From Burkholderiaceae bacterium (GTDB lineage Bacteria; Pseudomonadota; Gammaproteobacteria; Burkholderiales; Burkholderiaceae): 64,000 nt of DNA. The stretch's first letter is position 1; each line of letters starts with the position of its first letter. The notes below the pieces were generated by a model. It ran no database searches, was not told the DNA's origin, and worked only from the letters and a program-made list of their open reading frames with translations. Position numbers and translations under genes: made by a program. Shown here one piece after another: positions 11,623 through 21,219 of the stretch. The stretch lies in the NCBI GenBank assembly GCA_947448625.1, contig CANFOT010000003.1:61860-125859 (forward strand). The letters are read 5' to 3'.

Positions 11623-12690
11623 GTGAATATAGCAATGGCAAATCAAGTAAAACACCGATTCATAGGCGCCACCGCAATACTCTTGAGTAGTTTTCTGGCC
11701 TTGCCATTACAAGCTCAAGAAGCCAGGGAGTTAAATCTCTATTCGGCTCGTCACTACCAAACTGATGAGGCGCTTTACGGTGACTTCACCAAAAGGACGG
11801 GCATCAAGATCAATCGTATTGAGGCGGATGACAATGCTTTGGCAGAAAGACTCAAAAGTGAGGGGTCTAATAGTCCTGCCGATGTGATTTTGATGGTGGA
11901 TGCAGCAAGATTGTGGCGCGCGCAAATTGATGGCTTCTTTAAACCCATTCATTCCAAGTACCTAGAGGGTCGCATCCCAGCAAACTTACGATCTCAGCCT
12001 GAGCCAGAGGGGTCAACTTGGTTTGGTTTTTCTACGAGAGCTCGTCTTGTGGTCTACAACAAGGCAAAAGTGAACCCACAAGATGTCGATACTTATGAGA
12101 AGTTGGCTGAGCCAGTGAATAAGGGTAAGGTATGTACGCGCTCGGGCGCTCACCCGTATATGCTCTCCTTGATTGGTGCCATGATTGAACGTCGTGGTGA
12201 GGTGGCCACTGAAGAGTGGGCCAAAGGAATGGTGGCCAATATGGCCCGCCCACCAAGAGGGGGCGATACTGATCAAATTAAAGCCGTTGCCTCAGGCGAA
12301 TGCGGAGTGGCCTTAACGAATTCGTATTACCTAGTCAGACTTTTACGTTCGACCAAGCCGGAGGACCAGGCTGTTGCTTCAAAAATCGGTTTTGTTTGGC
12401 CAAATCAGAAAACGACTGGCGCACATATTAATATTGCTGGAGGGGGTATTGCCAAGAACGCACCGCATTCTCAGGCTGCCATTCAGTTTCTCGAATACCT
12501 AGCTAGCGATTCTGCGCAAGAGTACTTTGCTAACGGCAATAACGAGTGGCCTGTTGTGAAGTCAGTCAAGATTGAAAATGAAGGACTCAAAATGTTGGGA
12601 CCATTTAAGCCTGAAAATATATCTATTGCAGCTATTGGTAAGAATCAAATTGCAGCCCAAAGACTATTGGACCGGGTAGGGTATAAATAA
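11623..12690 (+). CDS. Fe(3+) ABC transporter substrate-binding protein (FbpA/FutA family)
   Basis: LNLYSARHYQTDEALYGDFTKRTGIKINRIEADDNAL..., ITNSYYLVRL-like ALTNSYYLVRLL, AGGGIAKNAPH. Confidence 0.92.
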   Translation: MNIAMANQVKHRFIGATAILLSSFLALPLQAQEARELNLYSARHYQTDEALYGDFTKRTGIKINRIEADDNALAERLKSEGSNSPADVILMVDAARLWRAQIDGFFKPIHSKYLEGRIPANLRSQPEPEGSTWFGFSTRARLVVYNKAKVNPQDVDTYEKLAEPVNKGKVCTRSGAHPYMLSLIGAMIERRGEVATEEWAKGMVANMARPPRGGDTDQIKAVASGECGVALTNSYYLVRLLRSTKPEDQAVASKIGFVWPNQKTTGAHINIAGGGIAKNAPHSQAAIQFLEYLASDSAQEYFANGNNEWPVVKSVKIENEGLKMLGPFKPENISIAAIGKNQIAAQRLLDRVGYK

Positions 12691-12709
12691 AAATCGCTAG
12701 AATGTATTT

Positions 12710-13006
12710 ATGCACATGCCATTGCCTGACTTTCTAATAAAAATTTGCCAATCCATTTTGGCGCTATCCGCGGGAATGCTTTTATTGGCATGCTCAACAC
12801 CACCAAGTGAGTTTGGCATCTATCGACAGTCGGATGGAACGGTTGGGGTGCATGCCCCTAAATCCGCTAAAGATACTGAAGCTCAGGCGGCTGCAGCAGA
12901 GGAGTGTAAAAAACTAGGAAAGCGAAGCGCCACTATTGTTGAGACTCGCAAAACAGTGAACGACCGCTTTCCTATGACCTACATTTTTGTGTGTACTACC
13001 TATTAA
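12710..13006 (+). CDS. Small putative lipoprotein, unknown function
   Basis: Lipobox LLAC near the N-terminus; 98 aa. Confidence 0.65.
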   Translation: MHMPLPDFLIKICQSILALSAGMLLLACSTPPSEFGIYRQSDGTVGVHAPKSAKDTEAQAAAAEECKKLGKRSATIVETRKTVNDRFPMTYIFVCTTY

Positions 13007-13017
13007 GTCACTGTTGC

Positions 13018-13908
13018 TTAGCTAAGCAACCATTTCTTAATTGATTTATTGACGCACATTGCATCTAAAGCTAATCCGAAGAACTCAGAGCCATTAGTAA
13101 CCATGCTTTCAATAGCCTCAACCTTGCCAGATTTCACCCCGCGCAAATATGTAGCAGCACGATAGCGTAGGAAGTGCTCATTCGCACCTTCCTCGTTATC
13201 TGTAGAGCAGATTTCTAGACTGCCATAACGGGTTTCGGGGTTGATATTCAGAATGGATAGACCTAATGCACCAATTAGCTTCTCTGGAACAGGAATTGGA
13301 ACGTATGAGTAGAGTGAGACTAACTGCTCTTGTTCATCGACTTCAATAATATGGTCAACATCGAACACATCTTTTTCTGTCAACTCAGTTTCACCAGAAT
13401 CGCCGCCGCCAAAAGTAGATTCAAATTGCAACATTGCTGTATTGCTATCTTTTGAGATTTCGATCATGTCGGGGTAGCCAAGCAGACCTTTCCACCAATA
13501 CATCAACGAGAAGGTGCAAGGCTTAACTTCTACTAAACCTTTTTTGGTTGATTTAGCAAAGTACAGACCATAGAACTCATCATCTTCTTCGAGTCCATAT
13601 TGATCCACCTTTAGTTGTTTTGGGGTGCTGGCTTTAGCAGATTTTTTGGCAACCTTCTTGACAGCAGGTTTTTTGGCCGCAGGCTTCTTCGCCACTACTT
13701 TTTTTACTGCTTTCTTAGCCGCTGGTTTTTTAGCAATCGCTTTTTTAGCGACAGGCTTTTTAGTTGCTGGTTTTTTCACTACCTTTTTTACGGCCTTTTT
13801 AGCTACCACTTTCTTAGCGGCAACCTTTTTAACGGCTTTCTTTGCAGGGGCTTTTTTTACCACCTTAGTAGCTACTTTCTTTTTTGCTGGAGACTTCTTT
13901 GTAGCCAT
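13018..13908 (-). CDS. Protein with histone-H1-like Lys/Ala-rich N-terminal tail and acidic globular C-terminal domain (possibly YbjN-like)
   Basis: N-terminal ~95 aa of KKxxAKK/AAKK repeats, then ~200 aa of ordinary composition (NPETRYGSLEICSTDNEEGANEHFLRYRAATYLRGV). Confidence 0.8.
   Translation of the reverse strand: MATKKSPAKKKVATKVVKKAPAKKAVKKVAAKKVVAKKAVKKVVKKPATKKPVAKKAIAKKPAAKKAVKKVVAKKPAAKKPAVKKVAKKSAKASTPKQLKVDQYGLEEDDEFYGLYFAKSTKKGLVEVKPCTFSLMYWWKGLLGYPDMIEISKDSNTAMLQFESTFGGGDSGETELTEKDVFDVDHIIEVDEQEQLVSLYSYVPIPVPEKLIGALGLSILNINPETRYGSLEICSTDNEEGANEHFLRYRAATYLRGVKSGKVEAIESMVTNGSEFFGLALDAMCVNKSIKKWLLS
13618..13905. repeat. Low-complexity Lys/Ala-codon tandem region
   Basis: Reiterated cttttttagc/ttttttggc-type units encoding KKAVKK/AAKKP. 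Confidence 0.7.
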
Positions 13909-14139
13909 GGTCTATTACCCTTCCTATTGGTAGTTAATGTGCTTAGCGCACAAGTCGATATTACTTCAGTTCTATCAACTTTTGCTGATAGTTATATGGG
14001 GATTTAACGTGCAATATTAAGGGCAATCCCCCAATTGTTTTTAAAAAGCCTTTAAGGGGAAAGGTGTGCTTGAATTTAAGCCTCAACTTGCTACACTGGA
14101 ATGGTGCAGTTTTGAATAACCTCAATTTAAAGAGAATCT

Positions 14140-14355
14140 ATGTTCCCTGAATATCGCGAGTTAATCACCAAGCTGAAAACATCAGACCGTCACTTTTCTC
14201 ATTTATTTGATAAGCATAATAATTTGGATCAAAGGATTCAAAGGATGGAGGCTCATGCTGAGCCCGGCACCCCGGAGGAAATCGAGACCCTGAAAAAAGA
14301 AAAGCTGTTACTGAAGGATCAGCTCTATGCCGTCTTAAAAAAGGCGAATGCTTAA
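14140..14355 (+). CDS. YdcH / DUF465 family protein
   Basis: FPEYRELITKLKTSDRHFSHLFDKHNNLDQRIQRME...EIETLKKEKLLLKDQLYAVL. Confidence 0.9.
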   Translation: MFPEYRELITKLKTSDRHFSHLFDKHNNLDQRIQRMEAHAEPGTPEEIETLKKEKLLLKDQLYAVLKKANA

Positions 14356-14367
14356 GAGCGCAGGTCT

Positions 14368-14400
14368 ATCGGGCGAGCTATGCGCGCCCGATAATTTTTT
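14368..14400 (+). terminator. Rho-independent terminator
   Basis: ATCGGGCGagctatgcgCGCCCGATaaTTTTTT. Confidence 0.75.
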
Positions 14401-14408
14401 CTTGAAGC

Positions 14409-14756
14409 TTAGGCCTTCTTTAGGAAGCAGGCTTTGAGCAACATATTTCCCGCTTCTGTTTTGCAATCCACTTCATGATCGCCTGAAACGAGGCGGATAC
14501 CCTTGATTTTGCTTCCCACCTTCAGGGTGATTGAGGATCCTTTGACCTTAAGGTCCTTAATGAGGGTTACGGTATCGCCATCAGCCAATAAATTTCCATT
14601 GGCATCTTTCACAATGAGGCCGCCTTCCTCCTCTTCTGCAGCAGCAGCCATTGGCCACTCATGACCACATTGAGCGCAAACAAAATTGTCGCCATCTGGA
14701 TAGGTCATATCTTCTTGGCAGGCAGGACATTTTGGAAGGTTGGCTGTGGAGTTCAT
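14409..14756 (-). CDS. PhnA/YjdM family zinc-ribbon protein
   Basis: LPKCPACQEDMTYPDGDNFVCAQCGHEW... DANGNLLADGDTVTLIKDLKVKGSS. Confidence 0.93.
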   Translation of the reverse strand: MNSTANLPKCPACQEDMTYPDGDNFVCAQCGHEWPMAAAAEEEEGGLIVKDANGNLLADGDTVTLIKDLKVKGSSITLKVGSKIKGIRLVSGDHEVDCKTEAGNMLLKACFLKKA

Positions 14757-14832
14757 AGTGGGTTGCTAGCAAAAGTAATGTAAGTGTCGATTTTAGTCGA
14801 CTGCTAGCTGGGTAATTTAGAATTAGTTAACA

Positions 14833-16644
14833 ATGAGTAAACCAATCAAAATCATTATTGGCATCCTTGGCGCGGTAATTCTCCTGCTTGGGGTGGGGGC
14901 GTGGTATGCCGCTTCCAAAGTTGACCCTGTCCAGTTAACGAAATTACTCTCTACTTCGGTCAAGGCTGCTACTGGGCGAGATTTAAAAATTACTGGACCA
15001 GTCACCCTCAGTTTCTTCCCAAGAATTTCAGTTTCGGCGGAGCGTTTGAGCTTGAGTAATGCATCGTGGGCGTCCAATCCTGAGATGTTGACTCTGCAGC
15101 ATATTGAAATGGACATTCAGATGCTTCCGCTCCTACGCGGTCAGATTGAGATCGCTAGCGTTAAGCTTGGTGGGCTGGAATTACTTCTGCAAAAAAATTC
15201 CTCTGGTAAGGCCAACTGGGATATCAGTGCAGAGACATCCAATGCTAGCGATGCCTCCAGTTCTAGCGGCACTGATACCGCTTCCAGTAGCCTAATTTCT
15301 ATGGATAGCATTTCTGTACTTGATGCACGGGTTCGCTATCTAGATGCCTCAGGCTCAACATCCAGCTATCAAATTAAGCGTTTGACATTAACAGAGGGTG
15401 GTGACAAAACAGCCATTTCCCTCAATATGCAGGCTCAAGGACAGGCTTTGGAGCTCATTGGAAAAACTGGCCCCCTCTCTAGATTATTGAAGTATGGGGA
15501 TGTTTCGTCGATGCAATTTCCGCTCGATCTGAATCTGACCATGAGTGGTAAATCCATATTGATTAAAGGTGAGGTGACCAAGGCGCCCAAAGCCATGCCT
15601 TCCATCAATCTGGCCTTGAACTCAAAAGCATTTGACTGGCCTACCTGGGAGACAACAGCCAATCAACCCGCAGGGTCTATCACTGGTAGCAAGCCAACAT
15701 CAGTCATGCATCATGGCCAAAAACCCCAGTCCAGCTACTTATTTAGTACGGAGAGTATTCCTTTTGACGCACTGCCTCAGGTTACTGGGAAGGTAACGAT
15801 CAACATTACTGCATTGGGTTTGCCAAAACGTCAGCCAATTGAAAATCTTCAGGCTGTTTTGCAGCTAGATGGCCGCGTTATTGATGTTCCACATTTAACA
15901 TTTCAGCTGGGCAAAGGGGGCGCTGACTTGCAAATCCATCTCTCTCGACTCAATACCGCGAATCCCGCACTCTCAGTCAAGGGGGTGACGAAGGATTTCA
16001 CTCTTGAGGACTTATTCGCGAGACTTGATCCAAGCTCTACAGTCAGTGGAGGCAGCATGAAGCTGGCATTTGATGTGAAGTCATCTGGAGGCAGCCTTCA
16101 TGAAATGGCAGCGAATTCTAGCGGCAAGATTCAGTTGAGCGCTAGTCAAGCTCAAGTGGGGGCTAATTTTTTAAATGATGCCGGTGACTTTGTGGTTACG
16201 CTATTGGATTCCATGAATCCCTTGCGAAAAAAATCCAATGGGACACTCTTGGAGTGTGCCGTTGCCTATCTACCTATTAACAATGGTCAGATCAATATAG
16301 CTAATACGGTTGGCGCTGAAACTGATAGGTTGGACGTAGTTTTGGCTGGCTCAATTAACCTGAAAACTGAAGCGGTGAATTTGACAATTGATCCTCGTGA
16401 AAAGTCAGGCCTAACTACCGGCCTAGATTTGGCCGGATTGGTGAAGATAGGCGGCACACTGACAAGCCCTAAGGCCGGCATTAACCAGGCTGGGGTAGTG
16501 AATAGCGCCGTCTCAATTGGATTGGGGATATTGACGGGTGGCGCAACTATTTTGGCTGAGAATGCAAGGTCCATGACCTCGAAAGGTCATCCATGCCGCG
16601 ATGCGCTCCACCCCTGGACCGATATTTATCCCGGGGCAGAGTAA
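14833..16644 (+). CDS. AsmA family protein
   Basis: N-terminal TM; ATGRDLKITGPVTLSFFPRISVSAERLSLSNASWASNPEML; AsmA C-terminal features. Confidence 0.9.
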   Translation: MSKPIKIIIGILGAVILLLGVGAWYAASKVDPVQLTKLLSTSVKAATGRDLKITGPVTLSFFPRISVSAERLSLSNASWASNPEMLTLQHIEMDIQMLPLLRGQIEIASVKLGGLELLLQKNSSGKANWDISAETSNASDASSSSGTDTASSSLISMDSISVLDARVRYLDASGSTSSYQIKRLTLTEGGDKTAISLNMQAQGQALELIGKTGPLSRLLKYGDVSSMQFPLDLNLTMSGKSILIKGEVTKAPKAMPSINLALNSKAFDWPTWETTANQPAGSITGSKPTSVMHHGQKPQSSYLFSTESIPFDALPQVTGKVTINITALGLPKRQPIENLQAVLQLDGRVIDVPHLTFQLGKGGADLQIHLSRLNTANPALSVKGVTKDFTLEDLFARLDPSSTVSGGSMKLAFDVKSSGGSLHEMAANSSGKIQLSASQAQVGANFLNDAGDFVVTLLDSMNPLRKKSNGTLLECAVAYLPINNGQINIANTVGAETDRLDVVLAGSINLKTEAVNLTIDPREKSGLTTGLDLAGLVKIGGTLTSPKAGINQAGVVNSAVSIGLGILTGGATILAENARSMTSKGHPCRDALHPWTDIYPGAE

Positions 16645-16647
16645 TTC

Positions 16648-16995
16648 TTAAAACACTATCCCGCTGATAAAGAGGCTGAATAAAGAAATAAAGATACTGG
16701 CGAAAAAGGCGGTCCAGAAGCTGGAGATCGTAAAGCCACTCACAACAGCGGAGACTAGCATTAATACCAGCGCATTCACTACCAACAAAAACAATCCCAT
16801 AGTGAGAACAGTTAGCGGCAGCGTAAAAAGAATTAATAAAGGCTTCACTACAGCATTAGCAAACCCAAGCAGTAGGGCGGCGATCAATAGCGAACCGCCA
16901 TCCGCAAAGCGTAAGCCGCTAAAAAGATAGCTGGCGACCCAGAGGGAGAGGGAGGTTAGGCCCCATTGGACTAAGAATGGCACTAAGTTACCCAT
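16648..16995 (-). CDS. Phage-holin-family / YvlD-type small membrane protein
   Basis: Four TM segments; FANAVVKPLLILFTLPLTVLTMGLFLLVVNALVL. Confidence 0.88.
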   Translation of the reverse strand: MGNLVPFLVQWGLTSLSLWVASYLFSGLRFADGGSLLIAALLLGFANAVVKPLLILFTLPLTVLTMGLFLLVVNALVLMLVSAVVSGFTISSFWTAFFASIFISLFSLFISGIVF

Positions 16996-17052
16996 GATGA
17001 GCTCCTTTGGTTGAAATTCACTTCGTTAACAATGCTAAATATTATCAGGGCT

Positions 17053-17256
17053 TCAATAGTGGGGAGGAATTTCATCTTTTGGCGTGCTGTTGCCGCCACC
17101 ATCGCCACTACTAGCCTGCTCTTTAATGGATTTAAGTTCGCGATATAAAAATTCAATCTGCTGTTGTTGCTTGTAGATAGTCTGATTTAGCTGGTCAATG
17201 AGATCTTCGGTAAAGCTCAGTTTGATTTCCAGGTTGGTGATGCGATCTTCAGTCAT
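17053..17256 (-). CDS. slyX: SlyX family protein
   Basis: RITNLEIKLSFTEDLIDQLNQTIYKQQQQIEFL; ends PPHY. Confidence 0.85.
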   Translation of the reverse strand: MTEDRITNLEIKLSFTEDLIDQLNQTIYKQQQQIEFLYRELKSIKEQASSGDGGGNSTPKDEIPPHY

Positions 17257-17277
17257 TTCAATTCCTCTGTTTTTATC

Positions 17278-17499
17278 TTAGGCGTCAACCAATTCAAATC
17301 GACCATCTTCCATTTCTGCTTTTGGTCTAATCCAAAAGTCGTGCGACTGGAGTGATTCATATACGTAGGCTGGCTCTAAATTAGCCTCCACATTGGCAAG
17401 CACCACCACCTTATAAAATCCTCCCGTCTTAATATGTCTTAGCTTATTGCCTGGCTTAAAGATGCCGTCATCGGCGTCTGCCATTTTTGGTTTACTCAT
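17278..17499 (-). CDS. DUF1653-like small protein
   Basis: [50 protein letters not shown]. Confidence 0.6.
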   Translation of the reverse strand: MSKPKMADADDGIFKPGNKLRHIKTGGFYKVVVLANVEANLEPAYVYESLQSHDFWIRPKAEMEDGRFELVDA

Positions 17500-17532
17500 G
17501 TCAAAAAGGTGCTTTCTCAGTATGATCTACGT

Positions 17533-18549
17533 ATGACAAATTTGGTTCCGTACTCCATTCTAGATATATCTCCAATCCCTCAGGGATTTACGGCTGCGGA
17601 CGCCTTGCGCAACTCTTTGGACGTGGCGCAGCATGCAGAGGCTTGGGGTTACACCCGCTATTGGGTGGCAGAGCACCACAATATGACTGGTAACGCCAGC
17701 TCTGCAACTGCAGTCTTAGTGGGCTACATTGCCGCGGGTACGAAAACAATTCGTGTTGGGTCTGGCGGTGTGATGTTGCCAAACCATGCCCCACTGGTGA
17801 TTGCGGAGCAATTTGGTACGCTGGCATCAATCTATCCTGGCAGGATTGAGTTAGGGCTAGGCCGTGCTCCAGGTACGGATCAAATGACCGCGAGAGCCTT
17901 ACGCCGAGACTTACTGAGTGGTGATGATCGCTTTCCGCAAGATGTGCGAGAGCTGCAGCATTACTTTGGACCAATTCAGGAGGGGCAGGCGGTCAGGGCG
18001 ATTCCTGGGGCGAATACCGAGGTTCCTATTTGGATCTTGGGATCGAGTCTATATGGCGCTCAATTGGCTGCGCATTTTGGTTTGCCTTATGCATTTGCAT
18101 CACACTTTGCTCCAGAGCAGTTGCTCGATGCAATGCCTACTTATCGGGAATCATTCAAGCCATCCGATAAATTGGATAAACCCTACTCAGCATTTCTGAT
18201 GAATGTAGTTGCCGCAGATACGGATGAAGAGGCGGCTCATTTATTTACCACCCTGCAGCAGAACGTCATACGCATGCGCCGGAATACTCGCGGTCAGTTG
18301 CCACCCCCGATTGATGATTTAGATAATTTCTGCGAACCACATGAAAAGACTACAGCCGCACATGCTTTGCGTTGCTCTGCTGTTGGCTCCTTGCAAACAG
18401 TGAGAAAGGAGATGCAGTATTGGCTCGATCAGACTGGCGCTAACGAAATTATTATCACTGGTCAAATTCATGATCATCAAGCCCGCTTGAGGTCATTTGA
18501 GATTGCTGCAGAGGCAGCCAAAGAATTACACTTTAGCTCTCAAGCGTAA
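17533..18549 (+). CDS. LLM-class flavin-dependent oxidoreductase
   Basis: [44 protein letters not shown]...[22 protein letters not shown]. Confidence 0.92.
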   Translation: MTNLVPYSILDISPIPQGFTAADALRNSLDVAQHAEAWGYTRYWVAEHHNMTGNASSATAVLVGYIAAGTKTIRVGSGGVMLPNHAPLVIAEQFGTLASIYPGRIELGLGRAPGTDQMTARALRRDLLSGDDRFPQDVRELQHYFGPIQEGQAVRAIPGANTEVPIWILGSSLYGAQLAAHFGLPYAFASHFAPEQLLDAMPTYRESFKPSDKLDKPYSAFLMNVVAADTDEEAAHLFTTLQQNVIRMRRNTRGQLPPPIDDLDNFCEPHEKTTAAHALRCSAVGSLQTVRKEMQYWLDQTGANEIIITGQIHDHQARLRSFEIAAEAAKELHFSSQA

Positions 18550-18955
18550 AGGCGTCGTACTCGCTGGTAATTAGAATATGTTCCCGGGCCGCTTGGTTGG
18601 CTATTTGGAGAACCGCTTTGTCTTTGCTAATGAGAATTGCTGGCCTAAGCTGATAGGCTAGGTCTAAAAAGATTTGATCATCAGCATCTTTGCATCTCCA
18701 GGGTGCGGGAGTTAAATGGGCGTCATCAAAATGCTGTGCGATAGATTGCCATTGGGCCAGAATGATTCTTTGAGCTTCTTCATTAAGCTTAAAGAGAGGA
18801 CGCGAGAGGACGTCGGCAAATTCTTCCAAAGTTTTCTGGCTAGCAATAACTCGAATGCTGCCATCTAAAATTACCCGCTTTAAATTGATGGCCCTCTCGT
18901 CATTAAAGACAAAAATATCTAGCAAGATATTGGTGTCTAAAACTACGGATTTCAT
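18533..18955 (-). CDS. PIN-domain protein (COG1569-type putative toxin)
   Basis: [14 protein letters not shown]..., [25 protein letters not shown] acidic motifs of PIN nucleases. Confidence 0.85.
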   Translation of the reverse strand: MKSVVLDTNILLDIFVFNDERAINLKRVILDGSIRVIASQKTLEEFADVLSRPLFKLNEEAQRIILAQWQSIAQHFDDAHLTPAPWRCKDADDQIFLDLAYQLRPAILISKDKAVLQIANQAAREHILITSEYDAFTLES

Positions 18956-19500
18956 TGCTGTTGATTACGCCAAATTTCAGGGGTGATGGTGACCTGACCC
19001 AGGCCTGAAGAAACGTATGCTTCACCATCCTGAATATTTACATGCAGGACCATGCTGCGTTCCACTAGCTTATTGAGCTCTTTAGCCTGCTCTACCGGAA
19101 TGGAGATCACCTGCAGGTTGCGGGCACGAGTCAGCTTGTTGGCAATGCCATCCCACCAGATCTTGCTGGTATGGCCGCCATAGCAATAAACGATTACTTG
19201 GTCGGATCGCCCACAGGCCTTGAGGATGCGTCGCTCATCTGGCTGACCCACTTCAATCCAGAGCTTGATGGCATCAGTGAGGTCTTTAATCCAGAGATCT
19301 GGCTCATCGGTATCACTTAAGCCTTTGGTAAATGCTAAGTCTTCCTGGGCTTGCAAGGCAAACGCAATAATGCGCACCATCATCCGCTCTTCAGTTTCGG
19401 AGGGGTGCTTGGCGATAGTGAGGGAGTGACTGCCGTAATAGTGGCGGTCAGAGTCTGCGACGTGGAGGTCGGCTTTGTGGATAGTTGCGCGTAGGGCCAT
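18952..19500 (-). CDS. yaeQ: YaeQ family protein
   Basis: LRATIHKADLHVADSDRHYYGSHSLTIAKHPSETEERMMVRIIAFAL...GQPDERRILKACGRSD. Confidence 0.93.
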   Translation of the reverse strand: MALRATIHKADLHVADSDRHYYGSHSLTIAKHPSETEERMMVRIIAFALQAQEDLAFTKGLSDTDEPDLWIKDLTDAIKLWIEVGQPDERRILKACGRSDQVIVYCYGGHTSKIWWDGIANKLTRARNLQVISIPVEQAKELNKLVERSMVLHVNIQDGEAYVSSGLGQVTITPEIWRNQQQ

Positions 19501-19589
19501 GGCGCATTATCGCCTTTAAAATAGGCTGATACGGCGATCCCAGTATTATTTCGGAATCCGCCTCTATTTACTGTGTATCGTAGAACCAC

Positions 19590-21200
19590 ATGATCCGTAT
19601 TACTGAACTTCGTTTGCCCATTAGCCATGCCCCCGAGGCGTTGGAGGAGGCCATTCTGAAGCGATTAAATCTAAATCCTCAAGATCTGATCCGAACTGAG
19701 GTATTTAAGCGCAGTTATGACGCCCGTAAGAATGTTGCCCTAGCCTTTATTTATACCGTTGATCTTTCGGTCAAAGATGAAGAGCGGGTGCTCAAGCAGT
19801 TTGTGAATGACATTCATGTAAGGCCATCCCCTGATACGAGCTATCACTTTGTGGCTAATGCGTCACAAGTGCAGACTGCCAATTTTGAGCGTCCAGTCGT
19901 GATTGGTTTTGGCCCCTGCGGAATTTTTGCTGCACTGGTTTTGGCTCAAATGGGTTTTAAGCCTATCGTCTTAGAGCGCGGCAAACAAGTGCGTGAGCGT
20001 ACGCAGGACACCTGGGGTCTATGGCGTAAGAATGTTTTAAATCCAGAATCTAATGTGCAGTTTGGTGAGGGTGGTGCAGGTACATTCTCGGATGGCAAGC
20101 TCTATAGCCAAATTAAAGATCCTAAGTTTTATGGTCGCAAAGTCATTAGTGAGTTTATTAAGGCTGGAGCTCCGGAGGAGATCCGCTATGTCGCTAAGCC
20201 ACATATTGGAACCTTCCGATTGGTTGGTGTTGTTGAAAGAATGCGCCAAGAAATTATTGAGCTCGGTGGAGAGATTCGTTTTTCACAAAAAGTGATTGGT
20301 TTTGATATCAAGGACCAGCAAATTAAAGGCGTCAAGATTGAGGGTCATGATGATCTTCCAGCGAATCATGTCGTTCTAGCTCTGGGACATAGCGCGCGCG
20401 ATACCTTTGAGGCGCTACATGCGGCTGGGGTCTATATGGAAGCCAAACCTTTCTCCGTGGGCTTTCGAATCGAGCATCCACAATCTTTGATTGATAAGGC
20501 TCGACTCGGCCCACATGCAGGCAATGAGCTTATTGGTGCGGCGGACTATAAGTTGGTTCACCATGCCAAGAATGGCCGCGCTGTTTATAGCTTTTGTATG
20601 TGCCCAGGCGGCACGGTTGTAGCTGCTACCTCCGAGCCGAACCGCGTCGTTACTAACGGCATGAGCCAGTATTCCCGAAACGAACGAAATGCTAACGCCG
20701 GAATTGTTGTTGGTATAACTCCCGAAGACTATCCAGGCGGTCCGCTAGCAGGTATTGAGTTTCAGAGGGCGCTAGAGTCAAAGGCATATGAGTTGGGTGG
20801 ATCCACCTACGAAGCGCCTGGACAGCTCGTCGGAGATTTCTTGGCAGGCAAACCCTCCACTGAATTTGGCTCTGTAATCCCATCTTATAAGCCCGGGGTT
20901 CATCTCACCAATCTTGCTGATGCTTTGCCACACTATGCAATTGAGGCGATTCGAGAGGCTATCCCTGCTTTTGAGAAGCAGATCAAAGGTTTCTCAATGA
21001 AGGATGCGGTTCTTACTGGTATTGAGACGCGTACCTCATCCCCATTACGCATTACGCGGGGTGCTAATTTCCAAAGCCTCAATATCAAAGGTTTATATCC
21101 GGCAGGAGAGGGTGCCGGTTATGCTGGTGGAATATTGTCGGCAGGGGTTGATGGGATTAAAGTGGCGGAAGCAGTTGCGCTTGACTACCTCTCTAAATAA
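19590..21200 (+). CDS. FAD-dependent oxidoreductase (COG2509 type)
   Basis: PVVIGFGPCGIFAALVLAQMGFKPIVLERG; GEGGAGTFSDGKLYSQIKD; GAGYAGGILSAGVDGIKVAEAV. Confidence 0.9.
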   Translation: MIRITELRLPISHAPEALEEAILKRLNLNPQDLIRTEVFKRSYDARKNVALAFIYTVDLSVKDEERVLKQFVNDIHVRPSPDTSYHFVANASQVQTANFERPVVIGFGPCGIFAALVLAQMGFKPIVLERGKQVRERTQDTWGLWRKNVLNPESNVQFGEGGAGTFSDGKLYSQIKDPKFYGRKVISEFIKAGAPEEIRYVAKPHIGTFRLVGVVERMRQEIIELGGEIRFSQKVIGFDIKDQQIKGVKIEGHDDLPANHVVLALGHSARDTFEALHAAGVYMEAKPFSVGFRIEHPQSLIDKARLGPHAGNELIGAADYKLVHHAKNGRAVYSFCMCPGGTVVAATSEPNRVVTNGMSQYSRNERNANAGIVVGITPEDYPGGPLAGIEFQRALESKAYELGGSTYEAPGQLVGDFLAGKPSTEFGSVIPSYKPGVHLTNLADALPHYAIEAIREAIPAFEKQIKGFSMKDAVLTGIETRTSSPLRITRGANFQSLNIKGLYPAGEGAGYAGGILSAGVDGIKVAEAVALDYLSK

Positions 21201-21219
21201 TTTAATGGGCTGATTTCTG

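Noticed and set aside
13615-14007. 130-aa and 102-aa plus-strand ORFs opposite the Lys/Ala-rich tail
   Set aside because: Phe/Leu/Ala repeats are the mirror of the Lys/Ala codons; no plausible RBS or function.
18533-18955. Calling the PIN gene a complete toxin-antitoxin system
   Set aside because: No recognisable antitoxin gene is adjacent; only the YaeQ pairing is supported by sequence.
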